A stretch of 64,000 nt of DNA, taken from positions 52,193-116,192 of the forward strand of contig JABHCC010000197.1 of the NCBI GenBank assembly GCA_018669475.1. Direction: 5' to 3'. The DNA comes from Bacteroidota bacterium. Lineage in GTDB: Bacteria; Bacteroidota; Bacteroidia; Bacteroidales; UBA12481. The notes under the pieces are model-generated. The model was given only the letters and a program-made list of their open reading frames with translations. It did no database searches and was not told the DNA's origin. Position numbers and translations under genes: made by a program. Within the stretch, counting starts at the first letter, position 1; each line of letters starts with the position of its first letter. Positions 1 to 9,841 of the stretch are shown here, piece after piece.

Positions 1-1
1 C

Positions 2-154
2 CGGAATACAAGCCGTAAATATAGTTTTGAGTTCGAGTTAAGCCCTCATTCGCTAAAGGCTTATGAGTTTGTGCTTAGAAGAACAGAAATTCACCGACCC
101 GTTTGGAACCGGGCTTTACAAAGCTGGCGTGAGGGACGCATTTTTAGTTTATAA
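2..154 (+). CDS. C-terminal fragment of an unidentified protein (5' end outside window)
   Basis: An open frame enters from the left edge and runs about 50 codons to a TAA stop. The fragment is rich in Arg, Trp and Phe and contains the stretch SLKAYEFVLRRTEIHRPVWN. I do not recognise a family from this tail. The stop shares its last A with the ATG of the next gene (TAATG), so the two are probably translationally coupled and co-transcribed. The frame fits coding better than chance because the other two forward frames are closed early. Confidence 0.5.
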   Translation, partial: RNTSRKYSFEFELSPHSLKAYEFVLRRTEIHRPVWNRALQSWREGRIFSL

Positions 155-888
155 TGGAAAAACAAACATATTTATTTGGTATTCATCCTATTATGGAGGC
201 TTATGCCGCTGGGAAAGAGATGGATAAGGTATTAATCAAAAAGGGGCTTACAGGTGATCATATCAAGGACCTGATGGAGTATATCCGACAATCAGGCACT
301 CCCTTTCAGATTGTGCCAATTGAAAAGCTGAACCGGATTACACGGAAAAACCATCAGGGTGTAATTGCCTTTACCGCGCTGGTTTCCTATAGTCCTATTG
401 AGGAAGTTGTTCTCCGGAGTTTTGAAAATGGAGAAACCCCCTTGATCATCGCCCTTGATGGAGTAAGCGATGTTCGTAATCTTGGGGCTATAGCACGTTC
501 AGCTGAGATTGCTGGTGCTCATGCTATTCTTGTTCCTGAAAAGGGATCTGCCCAGATCAATCCTGAAGCTATGAAATCATCAGCCGGAGCTTTAAATATT
601 ATTCCAATCTCCCGTACTTCAAACATGGCTGCTACCTTGAAGAATTTACGAAATTCAGGATTGAAGATTTTTGGTGCATCTGAAAAGGCAGGGACTACAT
701 TGTTTGAGCTAAGCTTCACAGATCCTTTGGTTTTAGTCTTGGGTTCAGAAGATCAGGGTTTATCGCCAGCCATTCTTAGAATATGTGATGAGCTGATCAA
801 AATCCCCCAAAAAGGGAAGATTGCCTCATTAAACGTATCTGCGGCTGCTGCAGTTATGGTCTTTGAGGTGCTCCGGCAGCGCTTATAG
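154..888 (+). CDS. rlmB: 23S rRNA (guanosine-2'-O)-methyltransferase RlmB / TrmH-family SPOUT enzyme
   Basis: This 244-residue protein has the full SPOUT 2'-O-methyltransferase layout. An N-terminal substrate-binding domain covers roughly residues 5-75. The knotted SAM domain carries motif 1 (NLGAIARSAEIAGA, about 109-122), motif 2 (VLGSEDQGLSP, 195-205) and motif 3 (SLNVSAAAAV, 225-234). RlmB methylates G2251 of 23S rRNA in E. coli; in Bacteroidota the exact target is inferred. Length is usual for the family. The start is fixed by TAATG overlap with the upstream partial gene. The stop overlaps the convergent SemiSWEET-like gene by 6 bp, leaving no room for a separate terminator. Confidence 0.92.
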   Translation: MEKQTYLFGIHPIMEAYAAGKEMDKVLIKKGLTGDHIKDLMEYIRQSGTPFQIVPIEKLNRITRKNHQGVIAFTALVSYSPIEEVVLRSFENGETPLIIALDGVSDVRNLGAIARSAEIAGAHAILVPEKGSAQINPEAMKSSAGALNIIPISRTSNMAATLKNLRNSGLKIFGASEKAGTTLFELSFTDPLVLVLGSEDQGLSPAILRICDELIKIPQKGKIASLNVSAAAAVMVFEVLRQRL

Positions 889-1182
889 TGATTCTGCCTT
901 CGGCTTCAGTTTTCTGTATTTGATTTTGGCAAATACCAGGTAGGTGGTACCCAGAATATTTACCAGATAGTTCAACCATAAGGACCACTGGAAGCTTTTG
1001 TCCACAATGTTGTCATGTACAATGTATATAAAGACCATAAAGACACCACTGCACCACATAAGTAAAAATGACCAGCTGAAACTGCTCACATCATGAGAAC
1101 GCCAGGTTTTCCATACCTGAGGGATAACACCTATGCTTAGAACAATATTGCCAATCCAACCCAATCCTTCGAAAAATTCCAT
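883..1182 (-). CDS. PQ-loop / SemiSWEET-like small membrane transporter
   Basis: The product is 99 residues with three predicted membrane helices and a Pro-Gln pair at residues 21-22 in the context IGVIPQVWKTW, followed by SWSFLLMW. This matches the single-repeat PQ-loop (SemiSWEET/MtN3) family, which functions as dimers that move sugars such as sucrose across the inner membrane. The C-terminus is short and basic. The gene lies alone between the convergent rlmB and the upstream ABC-F gene, about 27 bp away on the same strand. The substrate cannot be told from sequence. Confidence 0.8.
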   Translation of the reverse strand: MEFFEGLGWIGNIVLSIGVIPQVWKTWRSHDVSSFSWSFLLMWCSGVFMVFIYIVHDNIVDKSFQWSLWLNYLVNILGTTYLVFAKIKYRKLKPKAESL

Positions 1183-1209
1183 GATAGTATAGTTATATTG
1201 TGAAAATCT

Positions 1210-3138
1210 TCATTTTAACAGATCTTTCTCTTCGTTTGCCTTGCTCCAGGCTTCCATCTCAATTTCTAATTCTTTCTGTAACTGACCAAACTTATGAAAT
1301 GGATCCCCTTCAACTATTATATCCGGATCAGCCAATTGCTTCTCTAACTCGGCCAGACTCGATTCAAGGTGACTGATCCTGTCTTCAGATCGTTTTATTT
1401 GGGATTCGAGCTTTCGTTTACCCCGATTGAATTCTTTCTGTTCAAGATATCGTTGTTTATTGTCACTTTGCGTATTCTGAAAAGCCTTCTTTCCAGAGGA
1501 TTGATCTTTCCTTTCAATTTCTTTAAGGTTGTCAAACTTTTTCTTTCTCAGGAAGTCAAAAATATTGCCAGTGTGTTCTTTAATCTTTTTTCCCTTAAAC
1601 TCAAAAATCTTGTCAGTTAATCCATCAAGGAAATCCCTGTCGTGTGATACTACAATCAAAGTTCCGTCATATCTGAGCAAGGCATCTTTTAGCACTTGTT
1701 TTGATCTTAGATCCAGGTGGTTGGTTGGCTCATCAAGCAATAAAAGGTTGTATGGTTCCAATAACATCAATGCTAATGCAAGACGAGATTTTTCACCTCC
1801 GGATAAAACCGATACCTTTTTATCCACATCTTCACCACTGAAAAGAAATGCCCCGAGAATATCACGCATTTTTGGTCGCATATCACCAACAGCAACACGA
1901 TCGATAGTTTCCAGTACACTGAGCTTTGGATCTAAAAGATCAGCTTGATTCTGAGCATAATAACCAATTATTACATTGTGACCTACTTTGAGCCCACCCA
2001 TATAATCTAACTCACCCATTATAATGCGTGAGAAAGTGGTTTTACCTTCCCCGTTTTTGCCAATAAAAGCAATCTTTTCTCCACGTTCAATAATTATCCC
2101 GGCACGCTTGAGTACATCCAGCGACCCGAATGATTTTGATAATTCATCCGCTTCCACAACAATTGTTCCTGATCTTGGGGCAGGTGGAAATTTGATATGA
2201 ATGCTTGAACCATCGATCTCGTCAATTTCAATACGCTCAAGTCTGTCAAGCATCTTAATACGCGACTGTACCTGTATTGCCTTGGTGTTTTTATATCTGA
2301 AACGTTCGATGAATCGCTCATTATCAGCAATTAGTTTTTGCTGATTCTGATAAGCAGCCAATTGTTGCTCTTTTCTCTCAGCCCTCAGTTCAAGAAACCG
2401 GCTATAAGGTACTTTGTAATCGAAAGCTTGTCCGAGTGATAGCTCAATAGTGCGTTGTGTTACACGATCAAGAAAAGTTAGGTCGTGTGAAATCAGTAAT
2501 ACAGCTCCCGGATAATCAAGCAGATAATCTTCAAGCCATTGAATTGATTCAATGTCGAGATGATTGGTTGGCTCATCAAGCAAAAGGGCATCAGGACGCT
2601 GGAGTAAGATTTTTGCAAGCTCAATACGCATTCTCCATCCACCTGAAAATTCACCTGTTGGCCTGCTGAAATCACTTCTGCTAAACCCAAGTCCCATCAA
2701 TGTTTGCTCAATAAGGGCATCCTGGTTCGAACCTCCGATCAGCTGGTGGCGGTCTGTTTTGTCAGTTAATGAATCAATTAACTTGTGATATTCCTTTGAC
2801 TCATAATCTGTTCTGGAGGAGATTTGATCAGTTATTTCAGCGATTTCTCTTTCCAGATCCAGAAGCTCTCTGAATGCTTCACGGGTTTCTTCTATTACTG
2901 AAGTAGTGTCAGAGAATATCATATGCTGTGGAAGGTAGCCTAACTGGATTCCTTTAGGTAGCCCAACCTGCCCAACGCTGGGATTCATTTCTCCTGTAAA
3001 AAGGCGCAGAATAGTTGTCTTTCCAGCTCCGTTTTTCCCCACCAGGCCAACTCTTTCACGTGCATTAACTAAGAAGCTGATATCCTTGAACAGTTCTTCA
3101 TCACCAAATCTGACACATACCTGGTTCAGAGATATCAT
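1210..3138 (-). CDS. ABC-F family ATPase (Uup/YheS-like)
   Basis: A 642-residue soluble protein with two ABC ATPase domains and no membrane segments, the ABC-F arrangement. Each half has a Walker A (GKNGAGKTT near residue 35; GKNGEGKTT in the second half), a signature motif (FSGGWRMR; LSGGEKSRLA) and a Walker B followed by the ABC-F hallmark DEPTNHLD. A charged linker joins the halves and a C-terminal coiled-coil-like region (about 540-640, rich in Glu, Lys, Leu) resembles the Uup extension. ABC-F proteins act on the ribosome E site in translation control or antibiotic protection. Its start overlaps the end of the DUF1643 gene by 4 bp, so both are likely one transcript. Confidence 0.9.
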   Translation of the reverse strand: MISLNQVCVRFGDEELFKDISFLVNARERVGLVGKNGAGKTTILRLFTGEMNPSVGQVGLPKGIQLGYLPQHMIFSDTTSVIEETREAFRELLDLEREIAEITDQISSRTDYESKEYHKLIDSLTDKTDRHQLIGGSNQDALIEQTLMGLGFSRSDFSRPTGEFSGGWRMRIELAKILLQRPDALLLDEPTNHLDIESIQWLEDYLLDYPGAVLLISHDLTFLDRVTQRTIELSLGQAFDYKVPYSRFLELRAERKEQQLAAYQNQQKLIADNERFIERFRYKNTKAIQVQSRIKMLDRLERIEIDEIDGSSIHIKFPPAPRSGTIVVEADELSKSFGSLDVLKRAGIIIERGEKIAFIGKNGEGKTTFSRIIMGELDYMGGLKVGHNVIIGYYAQNQADLLDPKLSVLETIDRVAVGDMRPKMRDILGAFLFSGEDVDKKVSVLSGGEKSRLALALMLLEPYNLLLLDEPTNHLDLRSKQVLKDALLRYDGTLIVVSHDRDFLDGLTDKIFEFKGKKIKEHTGNIFDFLRKKKFDNLKEIERKDQSSGKKAFQNTQSDNKQRYLEQKEFNRGKRKLESQIKRSEDRISHLESSLAELEKQLADPDIIVEGDPFHKFGQLQKELEIEMEAWSKANEEKDLLK

Positions 3139-3725
3139 AGCGAAATTTTGATTAAATCATATTCATAACCCCACATCAAACCATGTAAAGGCTCTTTTGT
3201 GGGCTTTTGACCCAATACCTGATATACCTGACCAGAATAATGCTCTGCAACAATTTCTTTTACGTCGGCAATACGTTTCCCATATATACCTTTGTCGATT
3301 CCTGAAGGACCGCCCCAGGCAAAGATAAGCTCATTACTATCTGCCAAAAGCTTTTTAAAAAAATCATTATTATCCGCTCCGATTCCGGCAGCATCACCTT
3401 CGCTTTGCATTAATTGGTGTAATTCAATTGCATCCGTGGCTCTGAAAGCGAAAATGTTCAGGATATTCAAATATTTTGTTTTCGGAAAACGCTTATAAAC
3501 AAAGGTTTCTACCTTCCGGATGGTTGCATCGGATCGTTGCTCATTTGCACTGCTGGGATTCTTAAGAATAACTGTAGTAGTTTCTGAGCGGGATGAATCC
3601 AATAAATCAGGCAGGTAATCCATCTGTAAGGTATACCTGTGTTTCTGGTCAGGTGAAAAATCTGCCCGTATGGTATTAAGATTTATTAGATCGAAATGAT
3701 CAAGTTGTCGTCCCAGTCTGGCCAT
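3135..3725 (-). CDS. DUF1643 family protein
   Basis: The 196-residue protein carries the DUF1643 signature: VILKNPSSANEQRSDATIRK (an NPS..A...D.T.R pattern), then YLNILNIFAFRATD and later the FAWGG stretch. Function of the family is not established; it is often found near DNA or restriction genes, but here it precedes an ABC-F ATPase with a 4-bp ATGA overlap. No signal peptide or membrane helices are visible, so it is probably cytoplasmic. The ATG at 3725 follows an AT-rich spacer of about 100 bp shared with the divergent FAD reductase gene, where divergent promoters probably lie. Confidence 0.8.
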   Translation of the reverse strand: MARLGRQLDHFDLINLNTIRADFSPDQKHRYTLQMDYLPDLLDSSRSETTTVILKNPSSANEQRSDATIRKVETFVYKRFPKTKYLNILNIFAFRATDAIELHQLMQSEGDAAGIGADNNDFFKKLLADSNELIFAWGGPSGIDKGIYGKRIADVKEIVAEHYSGQVYQVLGQKPTKEPLHGLMWGYEYDLIKISL

Positions 3726-3828
3726 GTTGTCTATATCTGTTTTTCCCCATTAAGTGGGATTATTTTGAATTGGATGCAAATTTAGCTAATCTTAGGTTCT
3801 TTCTAAGAATAATTTATTTCAGGATTCT

Positions 3829-4980
3829 ATGCTGACAGAAAAAACAATGGATGTAGCCATCATTGGAGCCGGTCCGGGTGGTTCAGCTGTTGCTATGGGC
3901 CTGAAAAACAGCGGACTACAAGTTGTCTTGATTGATGAATCTAATTTTCCGCGAGAGAAAATTTGCGGAGATGCTATCCCATCATGGGTACTTACCGACC
4001 TTGAGCCATACTGTGCAGCGATTCATGAGACCTTTCTTGAAACTATGAAACCAGGGATTTTCTCTTCTACTTCAATGCTGCTCTCCAACGGGCAGAAACT
4101 GAACTTTAAATGGGGAAAGCCAGGTTATATGATCCCTCGCTTGCAATTTGATAATTTTCTACTGGACCAAGTTCTTGCATCTGGCAAAATCAGATTTTTC
4201 GGTGGTGAAAAGATCAGTAAAGTACACAAACTTGATTCAGGCTACGAGTTATTCAATTCTGAGGGCAAACTATTGCTCAGATGTCGGGTTTTGATCGGTG
4301 CTGACGGTGCAAGCTCGCTTGTGGCAAAATCAGTGTCTGCCCGGGGAAGTAAAAGTCGTTCAGCCGGACATGCTGTGAGGGCCTATTACAAAAATGTTAA
4401 TTTGGAATCATCCGATACAAGTATGGTCTTTTTCGATAAGGCCTTTTCTCCTGGATATTTTTGGATTTTCCCCCTGCCGGATAATAGGGCAAATGTTGGT
4501 TTTGGAATGCCAAATACATCCCGCTTGAAAAGGAATATTAAGCTAACAAAGGCTAGTGAAGAATTCATAAAAAGTAATGATTCAGTTACCAGAATACTCA
4601 AGAGTGCTGAATCAGAAGGGCCCTTTAAAGGCGGCATATTACCTTTTGCAGGAAAGTGGAAGCCTCTGGCAGGGCTTGATTATATCTTGGTAGGTGATGC
4701 AGCAAATCTTCTTGATCCCTTCAGCGGAGATGGAATTAGAAATGCAGTGAGAAGCGGTCTGTTTGCCGCAGAAACTATACTTAATGCTTTTCAGACAGGG
4801 AAGTTGAACCCAGATCTTTTAAAAGCTTATGAAAGCCTGATAAAAAAGCATTTATGGCCTCAGTTAAAGCAAAGAGCCAAATTAGTAAAGTGGGTCGGAC
4901 GCTTGCCATGGCTGGTTCCATTTGTTATCAGGATTGGGAATGTAGGAATAGTGAGTCGATGGCTTAAAACATGGCTGTGA
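3829..4980 (+). CDS. Geranylgeranyl-reductase-like FAD-dependent oxidoreductase
   Basis: A 383-residue flavoprotein of the geranylgeranyl reductase / p-hydroxybenzoate hydroxylase fold. The N-terminal Rossmann motif is DVAIIGAGPGGSAVA (about residues 8-22), and the second FAD motif is VGDAANLLDPFSGDGIRNA near residues 286-304. The family reduces isoprenoid double bonds or modifies quinones and lipids. The substrate here is unknown. An alternative ATG at 3847 begins directly at MDVAIIGAG and is equally plausible. It is followed 63 bp later by rlmD on the same strand. Confidence 0.85.
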   Translation: MLTEKTMDVAIIGAGPGGSAVAMGLKNSGLQVVLIDESNFPREKICGDAIPSWVLTDLEPYCAAIHETFLETMKPGIFSSTSMLLSNGQKLNFKWGKPGYMIPRLQFDNFLLDQVLASGKIRFFGGEKISKVHKLDSGYELFNSEGKLLLRCRVLIGADGASSLVAKSVSARGSKSRSAGHAVRAYYKNVNLESSDTSMVFFDKAFSPGYFWIFPLPDNRANVGFGMPNTSRLKRNIKLTKASEEFIKSNDSVTRILKSAESEGPFKGGILPFAGKWKPLAGLDYILVGDAANLLDPFSGDGIRNAVRSGLFAAETILNAFQTGKLNPDLLKAYESLIKKHLWPQLKQRAKLVKWVGRLPWLVPFVIRIGNVGIVSRWLKTWL

Positions 4981-5043
4981 CAGAATAGGTTTTTTCTTTT
5001 ATTATCAAATAGTACATTTACGACTTATTCATAATTTTTTAAC

Positions 5044-6462
5044 GTGGGCAGAAAGAAACAATTGCCGCTCCTCGAGCGGATTACTATTACAGATATTGCA
5101 GCTGAAGGCAAAGCTATAGCCCGAACAGACAACAGAGTTGTTTTTGTAGCTATGGCGGTTCCAGGTGATGTGGTTGATATTCAGGTGCGTAAAAAACGAA
5201 AAGGTTTTTTTGAAGGCCAGGTCGTCAAGATGCATGAGCAATCAGAAATCCGGCAGGAACCTGTTTGTGAACATTTTGGAGTTTGCGGTGGTTGTAAATG
5301 GCAAATGCTGCCATATGCCGAGCAGTTGAAGTTTAAAGAGAAGCAAGTGAGAGATCAGTTATCTCGTATCGGACATATTCAAGACCCACCCGTTCAGGCA
5401 ATCATGGGGGCCAAAGAGTCGGAGTATTATCGAAATAAATTGGAATTTACCTTCTCAAATAAACGCTGGTTAACGCATGAGGAAATTAGCAGCCAGGATG
5501 GAATTGAGAATCGCAACGCTTTAGGTTTTCATGTGCCCGGATTATTTGATAAAGTTGTAGACATAAAGAAATGTTTTTTGCAACAGGATCCCAGCAATGC
5601 AATTAGAATTGCCGTAAGCGATTTTGCACAAAACAATGGTTTGAGCTTCTTTGATTTGCGTGAGCAAACAGGTATGTTGAGAAACCTGATTATCAGAACC
5701 GCCTCTACCGGGGAAGTTATGGTGATTGTAGCATTTTTTGAAAATGATCAAGCCAGGCGTGAGATGCTGATGAATCATCTTCACACTGCCTTTCCTGAAA
5801 TTACTTCTTTAAATTATGTGATCAATCAGAAAAGGAATGACACAATTCTTGACCAGGATATTATTTGCTTCGCAGGAAGTGATCACATCCGGGAGGAAAT
5901 GGAAGGATTGAGTTTTAAAATTGGCCCGAAATCTTTTTACCAGACGAATTCAGACCAGGCATATGAACTCTATAAGGTGGCACGGGAATTTGCTGATTTA
6001 AGCGGAGAAGAAATCGTCTATGATCTTTATACCGGAACGGGTACGATTGCTAATTTTCTGGCTTCTAAGGCAAAGCGGGTAATCGGTATTGAAACTGTAC
6101 CTGAAGCCATTGGGGATGCAAGGTTAAATGCAGAGAATAACGGAATCAGCAATACTGATTTTGTTGTGGGCGACATGAAAGATGTTTTCAATGAGTCTCT
6201 TTTTAATAAGTATGGCCTGCCGGATGTAGTCGTGCTTGATCCACCAAGAGCCGGGATACATCAAAACGTCGTAGATGTTCTGATTAAGGCCAGGCCCAAA
6301 AGAATTGTATATGTGTCATGTAATCCGGCAACTCAGGCCAGAGATATCAGCTTGATGAGCCAATTCTATTATGTAGAAAAAGTTCAGCCAGTTGATATGT
6401 TTCCACATACACATCACGTTGAAAATGTTGCCCTTCTCACGCATAAAAAATCTCAAATCTGA
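5044..6462 (+). CDS. rlmD: 23S rRNA (uracil-C5)-methyltransferase RlmD/RumA family
   Basis: A 472-residue SAM-dependent RNA uracil methyltransferase. It has an N-terminal TRAM domain (about residues 8-65), the iron-sulfur cysteine cluster CEHFGVCGGCKW with a fourth Cys in DIKKCFLQ, a Rossmann SAM site (DLYTGTGTIANFLA) and the catalytic motifs LDPPRAG and VSCNP, whose Cys is the nucleophile. RlmD methylates U1939 of 23S rRNA in E. coli; which uracil is modified here is inferred, since RlmC and TrmA are related. The predicted start is GTG: no suitable ATG precedes the conserved TRAM region. The POT-like gene begins 6 bp after the stop. Confidence 0.9.
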   Translation: MGRKKQLPLLERITITDIAAEGKAIARTDNRVVFVAMAVPGDVVDIQVRKKRKGFFEGQVVKMHEQSEIRQEPVCEHFGVCGGCKWQMLPYAEQLKFKEKQVRDQLSRIGHIQDPPVQAIMGAKESEYYRNKLEFTFSNKRWLTHEEISSQDGIENRNALGFHVPGLFDKVVDIKKCFLQQDPSNAIRIAVSDFAQNNGLSFFDLREQTGMLRNLIIRTASTGEVMVIVAFFENDQARREMLMNHLHTAFPEITSLNYVINQKRNDTILDQDIICFAGSDHIREEMEGLSFKIGPKSFYQTNSDQAYELYKVAREFADLSGEEIVYDLYTGTGTIANFLASKAKRVIGIETVPEAIGDARLNAENNGISNTDFVVGDMKDVFNESLFNKYGLPDVVVLDPPRAGIHQNVVDVLIKARPKRIVYVSCNPATQARDISLMSQFYYVEKVQPVDMFPHTHHVENVALLTHKKSQI

Positions 6463-6468
6463 TAAACA

Positions 6469-7920
6469 ATGAGTAGTTTCTCCAAAGTAATCCATAAATT
6501 TCCTTCTGCCTTTTGGTTGGCCAACACCATGGAACTTTTTGAACGTTGGGCCTGGTATGGTATGTTTATTCCTCTGGCTCTATATCTTACCGGATCAACC
6601 GATACCGGTGCTCTTGGCTTTAGTCAGGTAGAAAAGGGGACCCTGATGGGAACGGTGGTTGCTATCCTGTATTTTCTGCCAGTTATAACCGGAGCAATCG
6701 CTGATAAATTCGGATACAGAAAGACACTCATTGTAGCATATATTATTCTGGCCAGTGGCTACTTCTTTATGGGAAAGGTGTCATCCTATTCGATGGTTTT
6801 TCTTACCTTTTTATGGGTGGCCTTAGGTGCCGGACTCTTTAAGCCGGTTGTTCAGGCAACTGTTGGTAAAACGACTGATGAAGATACCTCCTCAATTGGC
6901 TTTGGAATCTTTTATATGATAGTAAATGTCGGTGCATTTATCGGACCTATCGTTGCTTCTTTTCTCAGAGGATTCAGCTGGGAGTATGTTTTTACTATGT
7001 CAGCCATTGCCATTTTAGCCAACCTGGTGATTGTAATTTTCTTCTTTAAGGAACCAGCTCGTGAAAAAAATACCGAGCCTCTTGGAAGAGCTTTGCTGAC
7101 TGTGTTGAATAATATCATGAAGGCCTTGAGTGATGTCAAATTATTGGTTTTTCTAATTCTGATTATAGGATTCTGGACTATGTACAACCAGTTATTTTAT
7201 ACCCTGCCGGTTTTTATTGATCAATGGGTACATACTGGAGCAATGTTTGACTCTATCCACAATTTTTGGCCGGGATTGGCTAATGCCCTGGATACTCAGA
7301 ATAATGGTACTGTTGCCTCTGAGATGTTAGTTAATGTGGATGCGCTTTTTATCGTGCTCCTTCAAATTGTAGTTTCTACCATTGTCATGAAATACAAGCC
7401 ATTGAATGCTATGATTGTGGGTATACTGGTTTGCTCAATTGGAATATCACTTACTCTGCTTACACAAAATGGCTTTTTCCTGATTCTTGCAATCTTCATT
7501 TTTGCAGTTGGAGAGATGTCATCATCCCCCAAAACCTCGGAATATATTGCCCGTATTGCTCCTAAAAATAAAGTGGGGCTTTACATGGGTTGTTCTTTCC
7601 TGCCTTATGCCGGCGGAAATTTTTTCGCAGGACAAATTTCAGGTGGAGTATATGGAAGAATGTCTGATAAAGTTACTCTTCTGGAAAATGAGGTAGCTTT
7701 ACAAGGGCTTGATATTCAGGCCATCTCTGAAACATTTACTCAAAACGATTTTTTTAACCGTGCCGGTGAGCTGATGGGAATGAATCAGTTAGAGCTAACT
7801 GATTATTTATGGCAAACCTATAACCCATCTAAGATCTGGTATGTGGTATTTGGAATTGGCATTGCCACCGTTATTCTACTTTGGCTGTACGACAAACTGT
7901 TGTTGAGGAGCAAAAGTTAG
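6469..7920 (+). CDS. POT/PTR2-like proton-coupled MFS peptide transporter
   Basis: A 483-residue inner membrane protein with about 12-14 helices and a large soluble loop near residues 400-445. Early sequence MELFERWAWYGMFIPLALYL corresponds to the ExxERFxYYG region of the POT (PTR2) family, followed by the MFS loop DKFGYRKT. POT carriers import di- and tripeptides with protons; the first motif reads ELFERWAWYG, so the ExxER residues are kept. It sits 6 bp downstream of rlmD and probably shares its transcript. The substrate is inferred from the family only. Confidence 0.75.
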   Translation: MSSFSKVIHKFPSAFWLANTMELFERWAWYGMFIPLALYLTGSTDTGALGFSQVEKGTLMGTVVAILYFLPVITGAIADKFGYRKTLIVAYIILASGYFFMGKVSSYSMVFLTFLWVALGAGLFKPVVQATVGKTTDEDTSSIGFGIFYMIVNVGAFIGPIVASFLRGFSWEYVFTMSAIAILANLVIVIFFFKEPAREKNTEPLGRALLTVLNNIMKALSDVKLLVFLILIIGFWTMYNQLFYTLPVFIDQWVHTGAMFDSIHNFWPGLANALDTQNNGTVASEMLVNVDALFIVLLQIVVSTIVMKYKPLNAMIVGILVCSIGISLTLLTQNGFFLILAIFIFAVGEMSSSPKTSEYIARIAPKNKVGLYMGCSFLPYAGGNFFAGQISGGVYGRMSDKVTLLENEVALQGLDIQAISETFTQNDFFNRAGELMGMNQLELTDYLWQTYNPSKIWYVVFGIGIATVILLWLYDKLLLRSKS

Positions 7921-7941
7921 ATCTGATAGAAGTAATCCGGG

Positions 7942-9789
7942 TTAATTTTGCCTAAAAATCTTCAAAACATTTCGGTAACCACTTTTTTCATGGTACCAGT
8001 CATTCTTGGAGTTACCACCAGTTTCAGCCCATTCAATGAAATGATTGTAAGCTGAATCTATTGTTGCTTTCTCTTCAGGATAGTCGAAAGTGGATGGTAT
8101 ATCCAATGCCCAGGGAAGATTTGCTGAGGTTTTAAAATACTGAGAATTTTCTGATGTGGAATAGTCATCACCCGTTCCCAATAAATCCCTGTTCATTTTC
8201 ACAGTTGGATTCTTTCCAAATAAATGGATCTCAACATCTCGCTGTGAGTTTGTGAAAATAAATGGATTATAAGGAGGAGAAACCAGCTCCTGATTAGTCA
8301 GACCCCGTGTAAATTGAATCACTACATCAAAGGTGTAGGGATCTACATCATCAGACTCAGAATTTGTATTTACAAACGAAGATCCGGGATTCATCAGGTA
8401 ATTCCAGGCATCTTCAAAAACAATTATTATAGCCTCGTCAGCTCCTTCTTCTGTTCCATTATTTCTGGTTTCAACAATTCCTTCCTGGTGTTGAGTTCCG
8501 CTAACCGAAGACACAAGATTCTGATTAACCGGCAATTCAAAACCAAAGCCATTGTGAAATGATCCACCGATTGCCCTCAGGGTAATCCGTGCAAGAATCT
8601 CCACAACATTGTTATCAGCATTTCTTACCTGATTAAAACGATAATCGATAATAAGATCATTGAAATCATAGTCACCTTTTGAAGGCCAGAGGTCTTCGAA
8701 GGCCAAAGTTCCTGTACTGTTTTCACCTGGATAATAGTCGTTGAATGCACGCTCAGAATCATCAGGATAATCATCTTCATCATCTGGAATTCCGTCATCA
8801 TCCTGATCATTATCCGTATCGTAATTGGTGGTGATATCATCAATCCAAACCGTTTCCTTATGCCCCTGATCCTGAATGTTTAATTTTAAGAAACTTGTTT
8901 TATTCGGTATTTCTCCACTAACTGTCAGTGTTTTCCACCCTTTTGCTTTCTTGATATTGTAGTTAGAGTGCCTTTGTGAAAGCTGTTTTCCATTACTATC
9001 ATAGAAAAGTAAGTACAGCTTAACTTTAATATCCTTGTCTTTCGGACAAATAGCCTGCATTGTAACGGTAAATTCACCGCTTTCAGTCCAGCTGATTGTT
9101 TGAAAAACGTCTACCTTTTTTTTGTCTTGCTGCCCTAATTTTAAGGCCGGATTCCCCTCGTAATTTTCTATGCTGGCAGGGGCTTTGTTGCCGCTTGTTT
9201 TATACCATGTGCCGTCAACGTTCAGATTGCTTCTTACTTTTGATACTGATTCGAGGCTGTTCTCAGAAAAATCGGAATTACCAAATACCGAAGCTTTCAG
9301 TCCATGGCCGGTTTTCAGATCGTCAAAATATGTTTCGTCAAATGGGAATTCGAGATATTGTAAAAAAGATTCCTCATCCGGATTATCCCATCCGTATAGA
9401 AATGATAATTTGCCAAGACAGGCTGTTGAATAAATATATTCGAAGTTACCTGTTGCTGGCAAATATGCGTACATAACCCCGAGGTTAAGAGGAACTTTGT
9501 AATATAAATGTGTTTTGTTATCACGTATGATTCCACGCGTCAGGATTCTGAAATTTGTATCCAGTAAATATAATATCTCACCTTCGAGAGACTCAAGACT
9601 ATCGCCGATCAGGTTCATCTCTAATTCCAAATCAACTGTAATTGACAGCGACCAGTTAAACTGCGGTGGAACCTCAAGGGTATTTATATTGTGACTTAAT
9701 TTAAACGGATTGAAGAAAACCTGATTCTGGCATCCGACCAGAGTCAAAATGGCCAGCCCAAGTATCAGGTATTTTTTTTTGATTTGCAT
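7942..9789 (-). CDS. LruC domain-containing surface lipoprotein
   Basis: The 615-residue protein starts with a lipoprotein signal peptide (ILGLAILTLVGC, Cys at about 20). The middle has a carbohydrate-binding-like beta region (about 200-320), then an acidic calcium-type run (DNDQDDDGIPDDEDDYPDD) leading into the LruC domain, recognised by GTLAFEDLWPSKGDYDFNDL. LruC proteins are common outer-membrane or secreted proteins in Bacteroidota and Leptospira with unknown role. The gene is tail-to-tail with the POT-like gene and about 50 bp downstream of comB on the same strand. Confidence 0.85.
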   Translation of the reverse strand: MQIKKKYLILGLAILTLVGCQNQVFFNPFKLSHNINTLEVPPQFNWSLSITVDLELEMNLIGDSLESLEGEILYLLDTNFRILTRGIIRDNKTHLYYKVPLNLGVMYAYLPATGNFEYIYSTACLGKLSFLYGWDNPDEESFLQYLEFPFDETYFDDLKTGHGLKASVFGNSDFSENSLESVSKVRSNLNVDGTWYKTSGNKAPASIENYEGNPALKLGQQDKKKVDVFQTISWTESGEFTVTMQAICPKDKDIKVKLYLLFYDSNGKQLSQRHSNYNIKKAKGWKTLTVSGEIPNKTSFLKLNIQDQGHKETVWIDDITTNYDTDNDQDDDGIPDDEDDYPDDSERAFNDYYPGENSTGTLAFEDLWPSKGDYDFNDLIIDYRFNQVRNADNNVVEILARITLRAIGGSFHNGFGFELPVNQNLVSSVSGTQHQEGIVETRNNGTEEGADEAIIIVFEDAWNYLMNPGSSFVNTNSESDDVDPYTFDVVIQFTRGLTNQELVSPPYNPFIFTNSQRDVEIHLFGKNPTVKMNRDLLGTGDDYSTSENSQYFKTSANLPWALDIPSTFDYPEEKATIDSAYNHFIEWAETGGNSKNDWYHEKSGYRNVLKIFRQN

Positions 9790-9841
9790 ATCTCATAATC
9801 TCTACAAATCAAAACTACGAAAGATACTGCTATAAGTTACC

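Noticed and set aside
1529..1948. A 139-codon plus-strand reading frame inside the ABC-F gene
   Set aside because: It lies opposite an intact ABC-F coding frame with conserved motifs; the antisense product is low-complexity Ser/Lys and has no family resemblance.
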